A stretch of DNA of 64,000 nucleotides from an uncultured Clostridia bacterium. GTDB lineage: Bacteria; Bacillota; Clostridia; Christensenellales; Aristaeellaceae. The notes beneath the pieces were generated by a model. The model searched no databases and was not told where the DNA came from. It was given only the letters and a program-made list of their open reading frames with translations. Shown here piece by piece: positions 18,202 to 27,029 of the stretch (position 1 is the first letter of the stretch; each line of letters starts with the position of its first letter). A program made the translations under genes and the position numbers. The stretch is taken from assembly GCA_934647235.1 (NCBI GenBank), contig CAKUFG010000001.1:62001-126000 (forward strand). Reading direction: 5' to 3'.

Positions 18202-19737
18202 TCACCTGCTCCAGTATTTTGCGTCCAGCATCCGGTACTGAATGGCCTCGGCCATCGCCGGGGCGGATATATCGGCTTCCCCGCGCAGATCGGCGATGGT
18301 GCGGGCCACCTTGATCAGCCGCGTATAGCCGCGCATGCTCAGGGCATAGCGCTCCACCGCCCGCGCCAGCAGCGCCCTGGCGGGATCGGACAGCGCAGCC
18401 AGCTCCTCCACATGCTTGTTGTTCATCTGCGCGTTACAGGCAATGCCTGCGCCGGCAAAGCGCTTTTGCTGCAAGCGCCGCGCGTTTTCCACGCGCTCGC
18501 GCACCACCCTGGAGCTTTCGCCCGTCTTCTGATCGGTAATCTCCTCGATGGGCACTGCGTCCACCTCAATGTGGATATCGATACGATCCAGCAGCGGGCC
18601 GGAAACGCGATCCAGATACTTGCGTATCTCGTGCGAGCCGCAGCGGCACTGCCGTACCGTGCTGCCATAATAGCCGCAGGGACAGGGGTTCATGCTGGCC
18701 ACCAGCATGCAGCGGGACAGATACTGCGTATGCGCGCGCACGCGGGTGACGGTGCACACGCCGTCCTCCAGGGGCTGACGCAGCGCCTCCAGCGCCGTGC
18801 GGGAATACTCCGGCAGCTCGTCCAGGAACAATACGCCGTTATGCGCCAGGGAGATTTCGCCCGGCATGGCGTTAGCCCCGCCGCCCACAAGCGAGGGCAT
18901 GGAGGCCGAGTGATGCGGCGTCCGGAAGGGCCGCTCGGTCATCAGCCCCGCGCCCGGCGGCAAGAGCCCCGCCACTGAATGAATGCGCGTGGTCTCAAAG
19001 GCCTCCTCCAGAGTCATCTGCGGCAGGATGCCCGGCAGGCACCGCGCCAGCATGGTCTTGCCGCTGCCCGGCACGCCCACCATCAGCATGTTATGCCCGC
19101 CCGCGGCGGCCACCTCCAATGCGCGGCGCGCGCCCGTCTGCCCGCGCACGCTGGATAAATCGCACGTTACCGTACGCTCCATCAGGCATTCGTCATAGCT
19201 TTTCTGCACCTGCGCAAGCAAGGGCGCAGCGCCCGTCAGGTGCATCACCGCCTCATAGAGCGTATGCGCGGGATACACCAGCATGCCCTGCACGGCCTGC
19301 ACCTCATGCGCGTTATCAGCCGGCAGAATCACCTCGCGGATGCCATGCTCATGGGCGGACAGCACCAGCGGCAGCGCCCCGCGAACGGGCACCAGCCGAC
19401 CGTCCAGCGCCAGCTCGCCCAGCAGCAGGATGCTGCTTGCATCCACCGCGCGGATCTGGCGCGTGGCAATGATGATCGCCACGGCGATGGGCAGGTCGAA
19501 GGCCGTGCCCTCCTTGCGCAGATCCGCCGGGGACAGATTCACCGTCACATGGCCGCTGGGCGTGGTGAAGCCGTTGTTTTTCATGGCGGCATACACGCGC
19601 TCACGGCTTTCGCGCACGGCAGCGTCGGGCAGGCCGACCATGGTGAAGGCAAACTGTCCGCCTGAGACATAGGCCTCCACCGTGACCGGCACGCCCTCCA
19701 CCCCCTGGAGCGCAAAGCAGCAGGTACGCGACAGCAT
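18202..19737 (-). CDS. comM: YifB/ComM family Mg-chelatase-like AAA+ ATPase
   Basis: 511 aa. ComM is a hexameric helicase that extends branch migration of incoming DNA during transformation. It has an N-terminal Lon-substrate-like domain (MLSRTCCFALQGVEG onward), Walker A MVGVPGSGKTMLAR (about residues 214-227), Walker B GVLFLDELPEYSR, a zinc-like cluster CPCGYYG...CRCG, and a C-terminal chelatase domain ending YRMLDAKYW. The ATG at 19737 is preferred over an in-frame TTG six bases upstream, because GGGGG lies 7-8 bp before it. It is part of the minus-strand run into dprA. Confidence 0.93.
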   Translation of the reverse strand: MLSRTCCFALQGVEGVPVTVEAYVSGGQFAFTMVGLPDAAVRESRERVYAAMKNNGFTTPSGHVTVNLSPADLRKEGTAFDLPIAVAIIIATRQIRAVDASSILLLGELALDGRLVPVRGALPLVLSAHEHGIREVILPADNAHEVQAVQGMLVYPAHTLYEAVMHLTGAAPLLAQVQKSYDECLMERTVTCDLSSVRGQTGARRALEVAAAGGHNMLMVGVPGSGKTMLARCLPGILPQMTLEEAFETTRIHSVAGLLPPGAGLMTERPFRTPHHSASMPSLVGGGANAMPGEISLAHNGVLFLDELPEYSRTALEALRQPLEDGVCTVTRVRAHTQYLSRCMLVASMNPCPCGYYGSTVRQCRCGSHEIRKYLDRVSGPLLDRIDIHIEVDAVPIEEITDQKTGESSRVVRERVENARRLQQKRFAGAGIACNAQMNNKHVEELAALSDPARALLARAVERYALSMRGYTRLIKVARTIADLRGEADISAPAMAEAIQYRMLDAKYWSR

Positions 19738-19758
19738 GGGCAATCCCCCGCTTTCTCG

Positions 19759-22700
19759 TTAGTAGTACAGCCAGCTACGGAACCACTGCATCGCCGACAG
19801 CCATTTGGTGCTGGCGGTGATGCCGCTGGCATAGGGGAAGAACGCGATAAACAGCGCCAGGGCAATCGCCAGATAGACGAGCATCAGCCCAGCGGGCGCG
19901 CGGCGCAGGCTTGCGCTCAGGCGCGGACGCGCGGCGATGGCGGGCATTCCGGCATAGCTTTCGGCCGTATCCGCCAGCAGATCATAGCACAGCGCAGCGC
20001 ACAGGATGATAAACGGCACTGCGGCAAAGTAGTGATAGATATACGTTCCGCGCGGCACCAGCACCCAGGGCATATACTGCGCAGCAAAGGAAATGAGCAG
20101 GATCGCCGGGCGCATGTCGTCGCCCCGGCTCTGGCAGCGCAGGCCTCGGCGGTCGATGTGCCGCTCCGCCCAGATGACGATCACCATGATCAGCGCAGCC
20201 AGCCCGCCCCACCATACGGCAGGATTGCCCAGCGCCATAATGGTCTGCGTGCTGCCCTCCGCGTGATAGGACGCGGAATAATACCACATGGGCTTGCCGA
20301 TCACCGGCCACTCGTACCAGGGCGAATAGAAGGGATGGTTCATGCCCAGACCCGGCGTGCTGTGATAGCCAAACATGCCGCCGAACACACCGGTGGTAAA
20401 GTAATCGCCCACCGCGGCCTGAATCACCTTCTGCACCGTAATGCCGCCCGAGGGCAGGAAATACGGAATATAGGATGCATAGTACACGCCCAGCGGCACG
20501 GCAATGAAGAACACCAGGCAGCAGCCCAGGGTGATCAGCAGCCGCGCAGGATATGTGCGCGCGGGCACGGCCAGGCTGCTCTCCTCCGGATGGGGTTTGC
20601 GCAGCTTGCGGTTGACCTTCTGCTGGCTGGCTTCATATGCCTCCAGCTCATGCGAGGCCGCCAGATGCTCGCGGAACCTGCGCCACACGCTCCAGAAGAA
20701 CAGCACCGCCAGACCCACGCCCGCATAGCAGCCCGTCCACTTGCTGGCCACAGCCAGGCCCATGAACAGGCCGGACAGCGCCAGCGGAACCAGCGTTTTG
20801 ATCAGCGGCTTACGCCAGTAATCCATGCGCAGATAGTACACCATAAACACATACGACCAGATAATAAACAGCACCACAAAGCTGTCGATAGTCGCAATGC
20901 GCGTCTGGGTAAAGTGCATGCAGTCCACCGCCATCAGGAACATGGCGGCAAACGCGCCCATGCGTCGCTTGGTCAGGAGCCTGCCAAGCAGATACATGCC
21001 CGGCAGCATCAATACGCCCGCCAGCGCCCCGGCAAAACGCCAGCCAAAGGGCGTCATGCCAAAGACCGAAATGGAGAAGGCGATCAGCACCTTGCCCAGC
21101 GGCGGATGCGAAGTTTCATAGGGGCGATAGGTATAATCACCCTGCATGGCCAGGTAATGCTCATACCCCGTGCGGGCATGATAGATTTCATCAAAGTAGG
21201 TGCTGTTATACCAGCCCGGCTCGCCGGTGAACGTATCCTGCTCGTCAATCAGCGCTTCGCCGTTTCCGCTTACCAACGTCACAGGGAAAATCTCCTGCGT
21301 AGCAGGATCGCGGAAGATGGTCTCGTAAATCGTGGTGCCGATATACTGCGCCTCGATGCGCACATAGCGGCCCGTCAGCGTCAGCGGCGTTGTGCTGTAG
21401 GTGCGGCTGCCGCCGCCGTCATAGGACTGGCACAGATAATACCACTTGAAGCAGTCGTTGCCATACTCGCCGCCCAGCTCGGCCCAGTTGGCCTCGCTCC
21501 AGGTTTCGCCATCCTGGCTGACGCGCACGATGAAATCGCTGTTCACGCTATGAATGCCCGACATGTACAGCATGTTGAACTGCCGCGTTTCGCCCAGATC
21601 CAGCACCACGTCCTCGTGCTGATCGTTGGCATAGGCAGATCGCCAGCAGGTCTGCGGGGATTTGGTCGCGCCCAGGTTGGTAAAGGCAGCGACAGCGTAA
21701 ATCACCGTCACACCCAGCATCAGCGCGTAATCCAGCCAGCTCATCCTGGGAAGCGTTTTAGGCTGCAGCACACGGCGCATGGCAGCGCTGGGCTGCGTGC
21801 CCGTCTGCGGCGCATTCCCGGCCTTTTCAGGCGCAGAAGCCGCAAACAGCACGGTCTGTCCCTGGCAGCATACGGCCGCGCACACATAGCCCGCCCAGCA
21901 GGCCAGCGCACAGTTCAGCGCCGATACCGCGTATTCCAGCCAGGCGGAATCGCTGACAATGCCAAACAGCGGCGCGCTCAGATGCCCGCTGCTTCCGCCG
22001 ATGCGCACGCCGCGATCCAGCACAACGCCCACGTTCAGAAACACGCTCAGGCTCAGCAGCGCAAACAGGATATACACACGGCGGTCGCGTTCCAGCAGGC
22101 AGGCCAGCGCCAGCAGCACAGCCGCCGGGAAAAGATAGCGCTCGTGCATCATGGTGCCCACGCTGCACAGCAGCATCAGCAGCAGCGCGCCCAGCAGCGG
22201 CAGGTGACGGATGCTGCCCCCCGCCAGATACATCAGCGCGCACAGCACCACGGCCAGGGCAATGACCGCCCAGCCAAAGGCCGCGTAGCTCATGGGAACA
22301 ACCGCGCAGATCAGCCCCGCCAGCAGCACAGCCGCAGCGGCGGCCAGATAGGCGCGATGCGTGCGATCCCAGCGGAAGCGCACGGCGGCAAAGGCCGCGC
22401 CGCCGCACAGGCACAGCATGCCCAGCAGGCGAATCAGCACCGGCGCGCTTTCCTCCACGCTCACCCAGTTTTGCCCGAAGAGGAAATACAGGTTGCAGGC
22501 GTTCACCGTGGCGCTGGCATAATAGGACATGGTGCCGGTATACAGACTGATCAGCCAGCCCGGCTCGGTCTGATAGACGGAGAAGGGCAGCACCACAGCC
22601 AGTGCAACCGCCGCCGCGCCGGCCAGGCCAATCAGTGCCTGCCGTACCAGCGCGCGGTCACGATTGCGGATCCATTCCACAATCAGGGCCAGCAGGCCCA

Positions 22701-23952
22701 GCGGGCCAAACATCAGCGCCTGGGGCTTCATCAGCACCGCCAGCATATAAACCGGCAGCGCCCAGGCCCATTTGCGCTCAATCGCCAGCACCACCACCAG
22801 CAGGATGCACAGTGCCATCACGCTGTCCGATTGTCCCCAGGCAGCGCCGGCGATAAAGGTAAGGGGATTCAAGGCGTACAGCGCGGCCACCGTGAAGGCG
22901 GCACGCTCAGAAACACGCTTGCGGCCATAGGTATACAGCACGGCCGCCGCCGCAATATCGCACAGGATGGAGGGCATCTTGACCAGCAAGGCAGTCACGC
23001 CCGTGCCCAGCAGCCTGCCGATCTGCCCGAACAGCCCCAGCACCAGCAGGTATCCGGGGGGATAATCGCAAAAGCCCGCAGCGCTGTAGAAATTGGCCGG
23101 GCCTGCCTCTACCATGGTATTGGCCCAGGAGGTAAAGCAGCCGATATCCACGCCGTAGCCGGGCACCAGCACGGCCACAAGGACGCGCTCCGCAAAGGCC
23201 GCCGCCAGCAGGGGCAACAGCAGCCAGAGGGACGGGCGCTTCAGCGTCCCCACCCCCAACGCCGCGCGGCGCAGCAGCAGGCAAACCAGCGCATAGCCCA
23301 GCGCCACAGCCAGCAGATACGGCCAGGCAGGGGCGGAAGCATCCTCGTCCGCTGCGGTCGAAGTATTCGTATTGGCCGCCGCCCGCGTCCAGCTGGAGGC
23401 GACATAGCCGTCGGGCACGCTGGCAATCTGCTCCAGCGTGATATCCCGGAAGGAGGCCGTGCCGATGGCCTCGCCGCTGTAGCCGCCCAGGCGGGCAAAG
23501 ATCGTTACGCTGCGCTGGCTTTCGCCCGTGCGGCCATACAGGCGCACCTCCTGCCATTCGCCCTCGGTATCATACACGCACTCGGAAAACACGTAAATGC
23601 CCGATATGGACAGGTTGGCGCCCATGCCGTCGCTGGCGTCAGCGCGGATATAGCCGCGCAGGCAGTACAGGCTGTCAGGCTGCACCGCCGCCTCCTGCGC
23701 AAAGCGCGCGTCGTTCAGGGCATGATTGGTAATGGTCGCCACGCCGTCGGCCACACTGTAATCGGTATATCCGGGCATGGTGATATACGCATCGGTATAC
23801 CAGCCCTCCATATCGGCGGAAAAATCGCCGTTCGTCAGCAAATTACCGGTCTGAATCTCGCTCTTTTTTCCCGGCAGCGTCAGCGCCAGCACCAGGGCGA
23901 TCACCGCAATCGCGGCAAGCGCAATGATCCACAGCAGTCGTTTCTTTTTCAT
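19759..23952 (-). CDS. giant two-module GT-C glycosyltransferase (PMT-family C-terminus)
   Basis: 1,397 aa polytopic membrane protein. The start ATG follows AAAGGAG; upstream in-frame codons overlap yraN. Order: an N-terminal anchor (residues 5-27); a beta-rich extracytoplasmic domain resembling a carbohydrate-binding module (about 35-190, NGDFSADMEGWYTD); a first multi-pass GT-C-like region (about 200-700) whose first loop contains GVDIGCFTSWANTMVEAG and CDYPPGY; and an F5/8-type (discoidin-like) domain (about 770-900, VVLDLGETRQFNMLYMSG). The second GT-C region (about 915-1397) has the PMT hallmark YFDEIYHARTGYEHYL with its Asp-Glu pair. PMT/ArnT enzymes transfer sugar from a polyprenyl-phosphate donor to protein or lipid outside the membrane. 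Carrying two such modules in one chain is unusual. Acceptor and sugar are unknown. Confidence 0.83.
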   Translation of the reverse strand: MKKKRLLWIIALAAIAVIALVLALTLPGKKSEIQTGNLLTNGDFSADMEGWYTDAYITMPGYTDYSVADGVATITNHALNDARFAQEAAVQPDSLYCLRGYIRADASDGMGANLSISGIYVFSECVYDTEGEWQEVRLYGRTGESQRSVTIFARLGGYSGEAIGTASFRDITLEQIASVPDGYVASSWTRAAANTNTSTAADEDASAPAWPYLLAVALGYALVCLLLRRAALGVGTLKRPSLWLLLPLLAAAFAERVLVAVLVPGYGVDIGCFTSWANTMVEAGPANFYSAAGFCDYPPGYLLVLGLFGQIGRLLGTGVTALLVKMPSILCDIAAAAVLYTYGRKRVSERAAFTVAALYALNPLTFIAGAAWGQSDSVMALCILLVVVLAIERKWAWALPVYMLAVLMKPQALMFGPLGLLALIVEWIRNRDRALVRQALIGLAGAAAVALAVVLPFSVYQTEPGWLISLYTGTMSYYASATVNACNLYFLFGQNWVSVEESAPVLIRLLGMLCLCGGAAFAAVRFRWDRTHRAYLAAAAAVLLAGLICAVVPMSYAAFGWAVIALAVVLCALMYLAGGSIRHLPLLGALLLMLLCSVGTMMHERYLFPAAVLLALACLLERDRRVYILFALLSLSVFLNVGVVLDRGVRIGGSSGHLSAPLFGIVSDSAWLEYAVSALNCALACWAGYVCAAVCCQGQTVLFAASAPEKAGNAPQTGTQPSAAMRRVLQPKTLPRMSWLDYALMLGVTVIYAVAAFTNLGATKSPQTCWRSAYANDQHEDVVLDLGETRQFNMLYMSGIHSVNSDFIVRVSQDGETWSEANWAELGGEYGNDCFKWYYLCQSYDGGGSRTYSTTPLTLTGRYVRIEAQYIGTTIYETIFRDPATQEIFPVTLVSGNGEALIDEQDTFTGEPGWYNSTYFDEIYHARTGYEHYLAMQGDYTYRPYETSHPPLGKVLIAFSISVFGMTPFGWRFAGALAGVLMLPGMYLLGRLLTKRRMGAFAAMFLMAVDCMHFTQTRIATIDSFVVLFIIWSYVFMVYYLRMDYWRKPLIKTLVPLALSGLFMGLAVASKWTGCYAGVGLAVLFFWSVWRRFREHLAASHELEAYEASQQKVNRKLRKPHPEESSLAVPARTYPARLLITLGCCLVFFIAVPLGVYYASYIPYFLPSGGITVQKVIQAAVGDYFTTGVFGGMFGYHSTPGLGMNHPFYSPWYEWPVIGKPMWYYSASYHAEGSTQTIMALGNPAVWWGGLAALIMVIVIWAERHIDRRGLRCQSRGDDMRPAILLISFAAQYMPWVLVPRGTYIYHYFAAVPFIILCAALCYDLLADTAESYAGMPAIAARPRLSASLRRAPAGLMLVYLAIALALFIAFFPYASGITASTKWLSAMQWFRSWLYY

Positions 23953-23980
23953 CACACGCTCCTTTTCGGATAGCATCCGC

Positions 23981-24322
23981 TCAAAAGGCATTTTCCATGT
24001 AAAAAATCCCGGCGCGCGAAAACTCCAGGATATCAAACCGGCACGGCGCGTCGCGCAATCCCTTGCGGGACAGGTACGCATCCGCAGCGTGCCGAAGACG
24101 GCGGCGCTTGTCCGCCGTCACCGCAGCCACGCCCGCGCCCAGCTCGCCCGCCGGGCGGGCCTTTACCTCAATAAAGACAATCGTATCGCCGTCGCGGGCG
24201 ATCAGATCGATTTCACCATCCCGCGCGCGATAGCGCATGCTCAGCACGCGATACCCGCGCCGCCGCACATAGCGCGCCGCGCGCAGCTCATACAGCAATC
24301 CTGCCTGATATGCGTTGTTCAT
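23981..24322 (-). CDS. yraN: YraN / UPF0102 family endonuclease-like protein
   Basis: 113 aa restriction-endonuclease-fold protein of unknown physiological role. Signature positions: YRVLSMRYRARDGEIDLIAR, then VFIEVKAR, the D-(x)n-ExK-like nuclease core. KRRRLRHAADAYL matches the conserved C-terminal helix. The start ATG overlaps the rnhB stop (ATGA). The rnhB-yraN pairing, often with comM and dprA nearby, is common in bacteria and argues for a DNA-repair or recombination link. Confidence 0.9.
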   Translation of the reverse strand: MNNAYQAGLLYELRAARYVRRRGYRVLSMRYRARDGEIDLIARDGDTIVFIEVKARPAGELGAGVAAVTADKRRRLRHAADAYLSRKGLRDAPCRFDILEFSRAGIFYMENAF

Positions 24323-24933
24323 AGGAATTTACGGATAAAGGTCATCCGATGCGCCGGACAGGGGCCGTATTCTCGGATGGCGGCGATATGCTCCGCCGTG
24401 CCATAGCCCTTATGCCTGGCAAAGCCGTACTGCGGATACTGCTGATCCAGGGCAAGCAGCTCCCGATCCCGCGTCACCTTGGCCACAATGCTGGCCGCAG
24501 CGATGGAATAGGACACCGCGTCGCCGTGCACGATGGGGATTTCCGGCGCGTCCAGCCCCAGGTTCTTCACCGCGTCGATCAGATAAATATTGGCCTGCGC
24601 ATCCGCCGCAGCGCGGCGCATGGCGTTCATGGTGGCCTGCAGGATATTGATTTCGTCAATCTCCTGCGCGCTGGCGCGGCCTACGCCCACATACAGCGCC
24701 GTGCGCAGGATTTCTTCATACACTTTATCGCGGCGCAGGGCGGACAGCTTTTTGGAATCGTCCACCCAATCCACCGTGGGCGCGCTGGGCATGATCACAC
24801 ACGCCGCCACCACATCGCCCGCCAGCGGGCCGCGCCCAGCTTCGTCCATGCCGGCCACACGTGCGCAGGCCGCCCAATAGGGCTGATCATGGGCAATCAT
24901 CGCCATGCGGCGTTCCTGGCTGTCACTGCGCAT
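24319..24933 (-). CDS. rnhB: ribonuclease HII
   Basis: 204 aa. It cleaves RNA in RNA-DNA hybrids and single ribonucleotides embedded in DNA. The motif VAGMDEAGRGPLAGDVVAA carries the first catalytic Asp and Glu. IYLIDAVKNLG and YSIAAASIVAKVTRDRE carry the remaining conserved residues. The start ATG at 24933 is chosen because AAGGAG lies 10 bp upstream; it overlaps the last 11 bases of rbgA. A longer in-frame ATG at 24957 would lie further inside rbgA, and the ATGs at 24906 and 24900 lack a good site. Confidence 0.94.
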   Translation of the reverse strand: MRSDSQERRMAMIAHDQPYWAACARVAGMDEAGRGPLAGDVVAACVIMPSAPTVDWVDDSKKLSALRRDKVYEEILRTALYVGVGRASAQEIDEINILQATMNAMRRAAADAQANIYLIDAVKNLGLDAPEIPIVHGDAVSYSIAAASIVAKVTRDRELLALDQQYPQYGFARHKGYGTAEHIAAIREYGPCPAHRMTFIRKFL

Positions 24934-25813
24934 TTTCGTTATTCTCCTTATTCTCAACAGGGGCTTTTTCGGCCGGTTCGGGCGGCGCTTCCAGCGTCAG
25001 CCTGCCCAGCCTGCCATCGCGGAACTCATCCAGCACCACGGCGCTGGCACGCTCGATATCCAGCTCTCCCCCGCGCAGCAAAAAGCCGCGCCCGCGGCAC
25101 ACCGCCTCCAGCAGCGCCTGCCCGCGCAGGGACATATCGGTAATCCTGTACCGCGCCGTCAGCGCCTCGGGCGCCAGGACGGTCATATCCTCCAGCAGCG
25201 CGCAGGACAGGGCGAAGGTATCCACCACCTCGTCCCGGATGGCGGAGATATACGCCAGCCGCCGCGCAGCCACGGGATCATCCAGCTTTGGCCACAAAAG
25301 GCCGGGGGTGTCCAGCACCTCTAGATATTCGCCCACGCGCACCCACTGATTGGCGCGCGTCACGCCCGGACGGTTGCCCACCTGGGCAATCGCACCGCCG
25401 TGCAGCTGATTGATGATGGTGCTTTTGCCCACGTTCGGCACGCCCACCACCATCACGCGCACCGTGCGGCGCACGCCACGCGCCTCGCCGCGCGCCACCT
25501 TGTCGCGGGTCAGGTTTTCAATGGCCCTGAATACCTCCCGCGCGCTGCGCCCCGCCGTAATGGCCGCGCACTGCACGCCGCGGGCCTGATAATACGCCTG
25601 CCACCTGCGGGTCATGGCGGGATTGGCAAGATCAGCCTTGTTCATCATCAATACCCGCGCCTTGCCGCGCAGCATGGCGTTGAGCACGGGGTTCCGGCTG
25701 GATTCGGGCAGGCGGGCGTCGCAAATTTCAATCACCGCGTCCACACGGGAAAGCTGATCCTGCAAAAGCCGCTTGGCCTTGGCCATATGGCCGGGATACC
25801 AGTTAATCTGCAT
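24923..25813 (-). CDS. rbgA: ribosome biogenesis GTPase RbgA (YlqF)
   Basis: 296 aa circularly permuted GTPase needed for late 50S subunit assembly. The motif order confirms permutation: G4 MMNKADL comes first (about residue 57), then G1 GVPNVGKST (about residue 126) and G3 DTPGLLWPK (about residue 173). The N-terminus NWYPGHMAKAKRLLQ is diagnostic. A C-terminal RNA-binding ANTAR-like region follows. It is the first gene of the minus-strand run and is preceded by a plausible promoter at 25874-25902. rbgA-rnhB is a conserved Bacillota pair. Confidence 0.95.
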   Translation of the reverse strand: MQINWYPGHMAKAKRLLQDQLSRVDAVIEICDARLPESSRNPVLNAMLRGKARVLMMNKADLANPAMTRRWQAYYQARGVQCAAITAGRSAREVFRAIENLTRDKVARGEARGVRRTVRVMVVGVPNVGKSTIINQLHGGAIAQVGNRPGVTRANQWVRVGEYLEVLDTPGLLWPKLDDPVAARRLAYISAIRDEVVDTFALSCALLEDMTVLAPEALTARYRITDMSLRGQALLEAVCRGRGFLLRGGELDIERASAVVLDEFRDGRLGRLTLEAPPEPAEKAPVENKENNENAQ

Positions 25814-25873
25814 ACAGACTCCTGAAAATTTCCATAAAATGGAATAAAAATGTATTTTCGCGTTTCTCTTAAA

Positions 25874-25902
25874 GTAATATCATGTTAAAGCAAAAAAATC
25901 AA
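25874..25902 (-). promoter_or_regulatory. promoter for the rbgA run
   Basis: On the minus strand: -35 TTGATT (25902-25897), 17-bp spacer, -10 TATTAC (25879-25874). It lies about 60 bp before the rbgA start codon. Confidence 0.5.
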
Positions 25903-26054
25903 GCGCCTTTGCGCATTGTATTCAGAAAATTTACACCCGCTTCATCTTTATACCCTGCCCGCCGTGATTTTGACATATTCGCAAAAATGCCCGAACGCGC
26001 TGGATTTTCGCGGCAATCATCCCAATTCTCAACTGAAGATCAACGGCAATTGTA

Positions 26055-26083
26055 TTGAAATTATTTACAATTAATGATAATAT
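26055..26083 (+). promoter_or_regulatory. promoter for the E2-like / acid-ligase pair
   Basis: -35 TTGAAA (26055-26060), 17-bp spacer, -10 TAATAT (26078-26083). This leaves a leader of about 60 nt before the TTG start at 26151. Confidence 0.5.
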
Positions 26084-26150
26084 GCTGTCTTGAGCGGCAT
26101 ATGGCGCAGCATTCCTGATATTTGCGCGCTCACCAAGGAGGACGATTACA

Positions 26151-27029
26151 TTGGCCGAGCAGTACAAAAGGCGGTTTGGAGATCGTAAGGACGGGCGGCT
26201 CATGCGCGAGCTGGATGCCCTGCACTACATTACGCCTCTGATCTACCCCAACCGCTGCGACAACGAAGCCTACATCTCCGAGCGCATCGACCTTGCGCCC
26301 ATCAATGCCTATATCGCCAAAAAGAACGAAAGCCAGCCCGATCTGCCCTACACCATGTTCCATGTGATCGTGGCCGCGCTGGTAAAAACGCTGACCCTGC
26401 GGCCCAAGATGAACCGCTTCATCGCCAACCGCAACGTATATCAGCGCTATAACGTTTCGGCCGCCTTCGTGGTAAAAAAGAAGTTTGCCGATGACGGCGC
26501 GGAGGGACTTGCCTTTGTGCACGCTAAGGAAAACGACACGATGGACACCATTCATCAGTCCATCCGCAATCAGGTGATGTCCTGCCGCAGCGGCGGGTCT
26601 GACAGCACCTCCGACAGCATGGATATCCTGACCAGAATGCCGCGCTTTCTCAGCCGCTTCCTGATCGATATCATCCGCTTTCTGGACAAGCACGGCTGGT
26701 GCCCCAACTTTCTGATTTCCAACGATCCCTACTATTCCTCGGTGGTACTGTCCAACGTCGGCTCCATCAAGCTCAAGTGCGGCTATCACCACCTGACCAA
26801 CTGGGGCACCAACAGCGTGTTCTGCCTGATCGGCGAAAAGAAAAAGACGCCCGTGTTCAATCAGGAAGACGGCTCCTGCACTATGCGTGAAACCGTTGAT
26901 CTGGGCCTGACCATCGACGAGCGCCTGGCCGACGGCTACTATTATTCCAAGTCCATCCGGCTGCTCAAGCACCTGCTGGAGCACCCGGAGCTGCTGGATC
27001 TTCCCATCAACGAGGAGGTAGACTACTGA
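26151..27029 (+). CDS. E2/CAT-fold acyltransferase-like protein lacking the catalytic His
   Basis: 292 aa. The whole protein aligns by eye with the C-terminal catalytic domain of 2-oxoacid dehydrogenase E2 and chloramphenicol acetyltransferase; there is no lipoyl or subunit-binding domain. Landmarks: ERIDLAPINAYIAKKNES, FHVIVAALVKTLTLRPKMNR, FLISNDPYYSS, and the terminal LGLTIDERLADGYYYSKS. In true E2 and CAT enzymes the last motif reads DHRxxDG and its His is the general base; here it reads DERLADG, so Glu replaces His. The start is TTG, 9 bp after AAGGAGG. The stop overlaps the start of the ligase gene (TGATG). Either chemistry is altered or the protein is a non-catalytic partner. Confidence 0.75.
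   Translation: MAEQYKRRFGDRKDGRLMRELDALHYITPLIYPNRCDNEAYISERIDLAPINAYIAKKNESQPDLPYTMFHVIVAALVKTLTLRPKMNRFIANRNVYQRYNVSAAFVVKKKFADDGAEGLAFVHAKENDTMDTIHQSIRNQVMSCRSGGSDSTSDSMDILTRMPRFLSRFLIDIIRFLDKHGWCPNFLISNDPYYSSVVLSNVGSIKLKCGYHHLTNWGTNSVFCLIGEKKKTPVFNQEDGSCTMRETVDLGLTIDERLADGYYYSKSIRLLKHLLEHPELLDLPINEEVDY

Larger units (their letters stand above)
25814..26150. other. divergent AT-rich intergenic region (337 bp)
   Basis: It separates rbgA (minus) from the E2-like gene (plus) and is clearly lower in GC than its neighbours. It holds one promoter in each direction and a small palindrome TTCCAT-AAA-ATGGAA (25830-25844). No ORF with a ribosome site or known RNA was recognised. Confidence 0.6.

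Noticed and set aside
20032..23973. 1,313-codon open frame on the plus strand
   Set aside because: It lies antisense to the giant glycosyltransferase. Its composition (very rich in His, Gln, Arg) is that of a mirror frame in GC-rich DNA, and it has no domain motifs or ribosome site.
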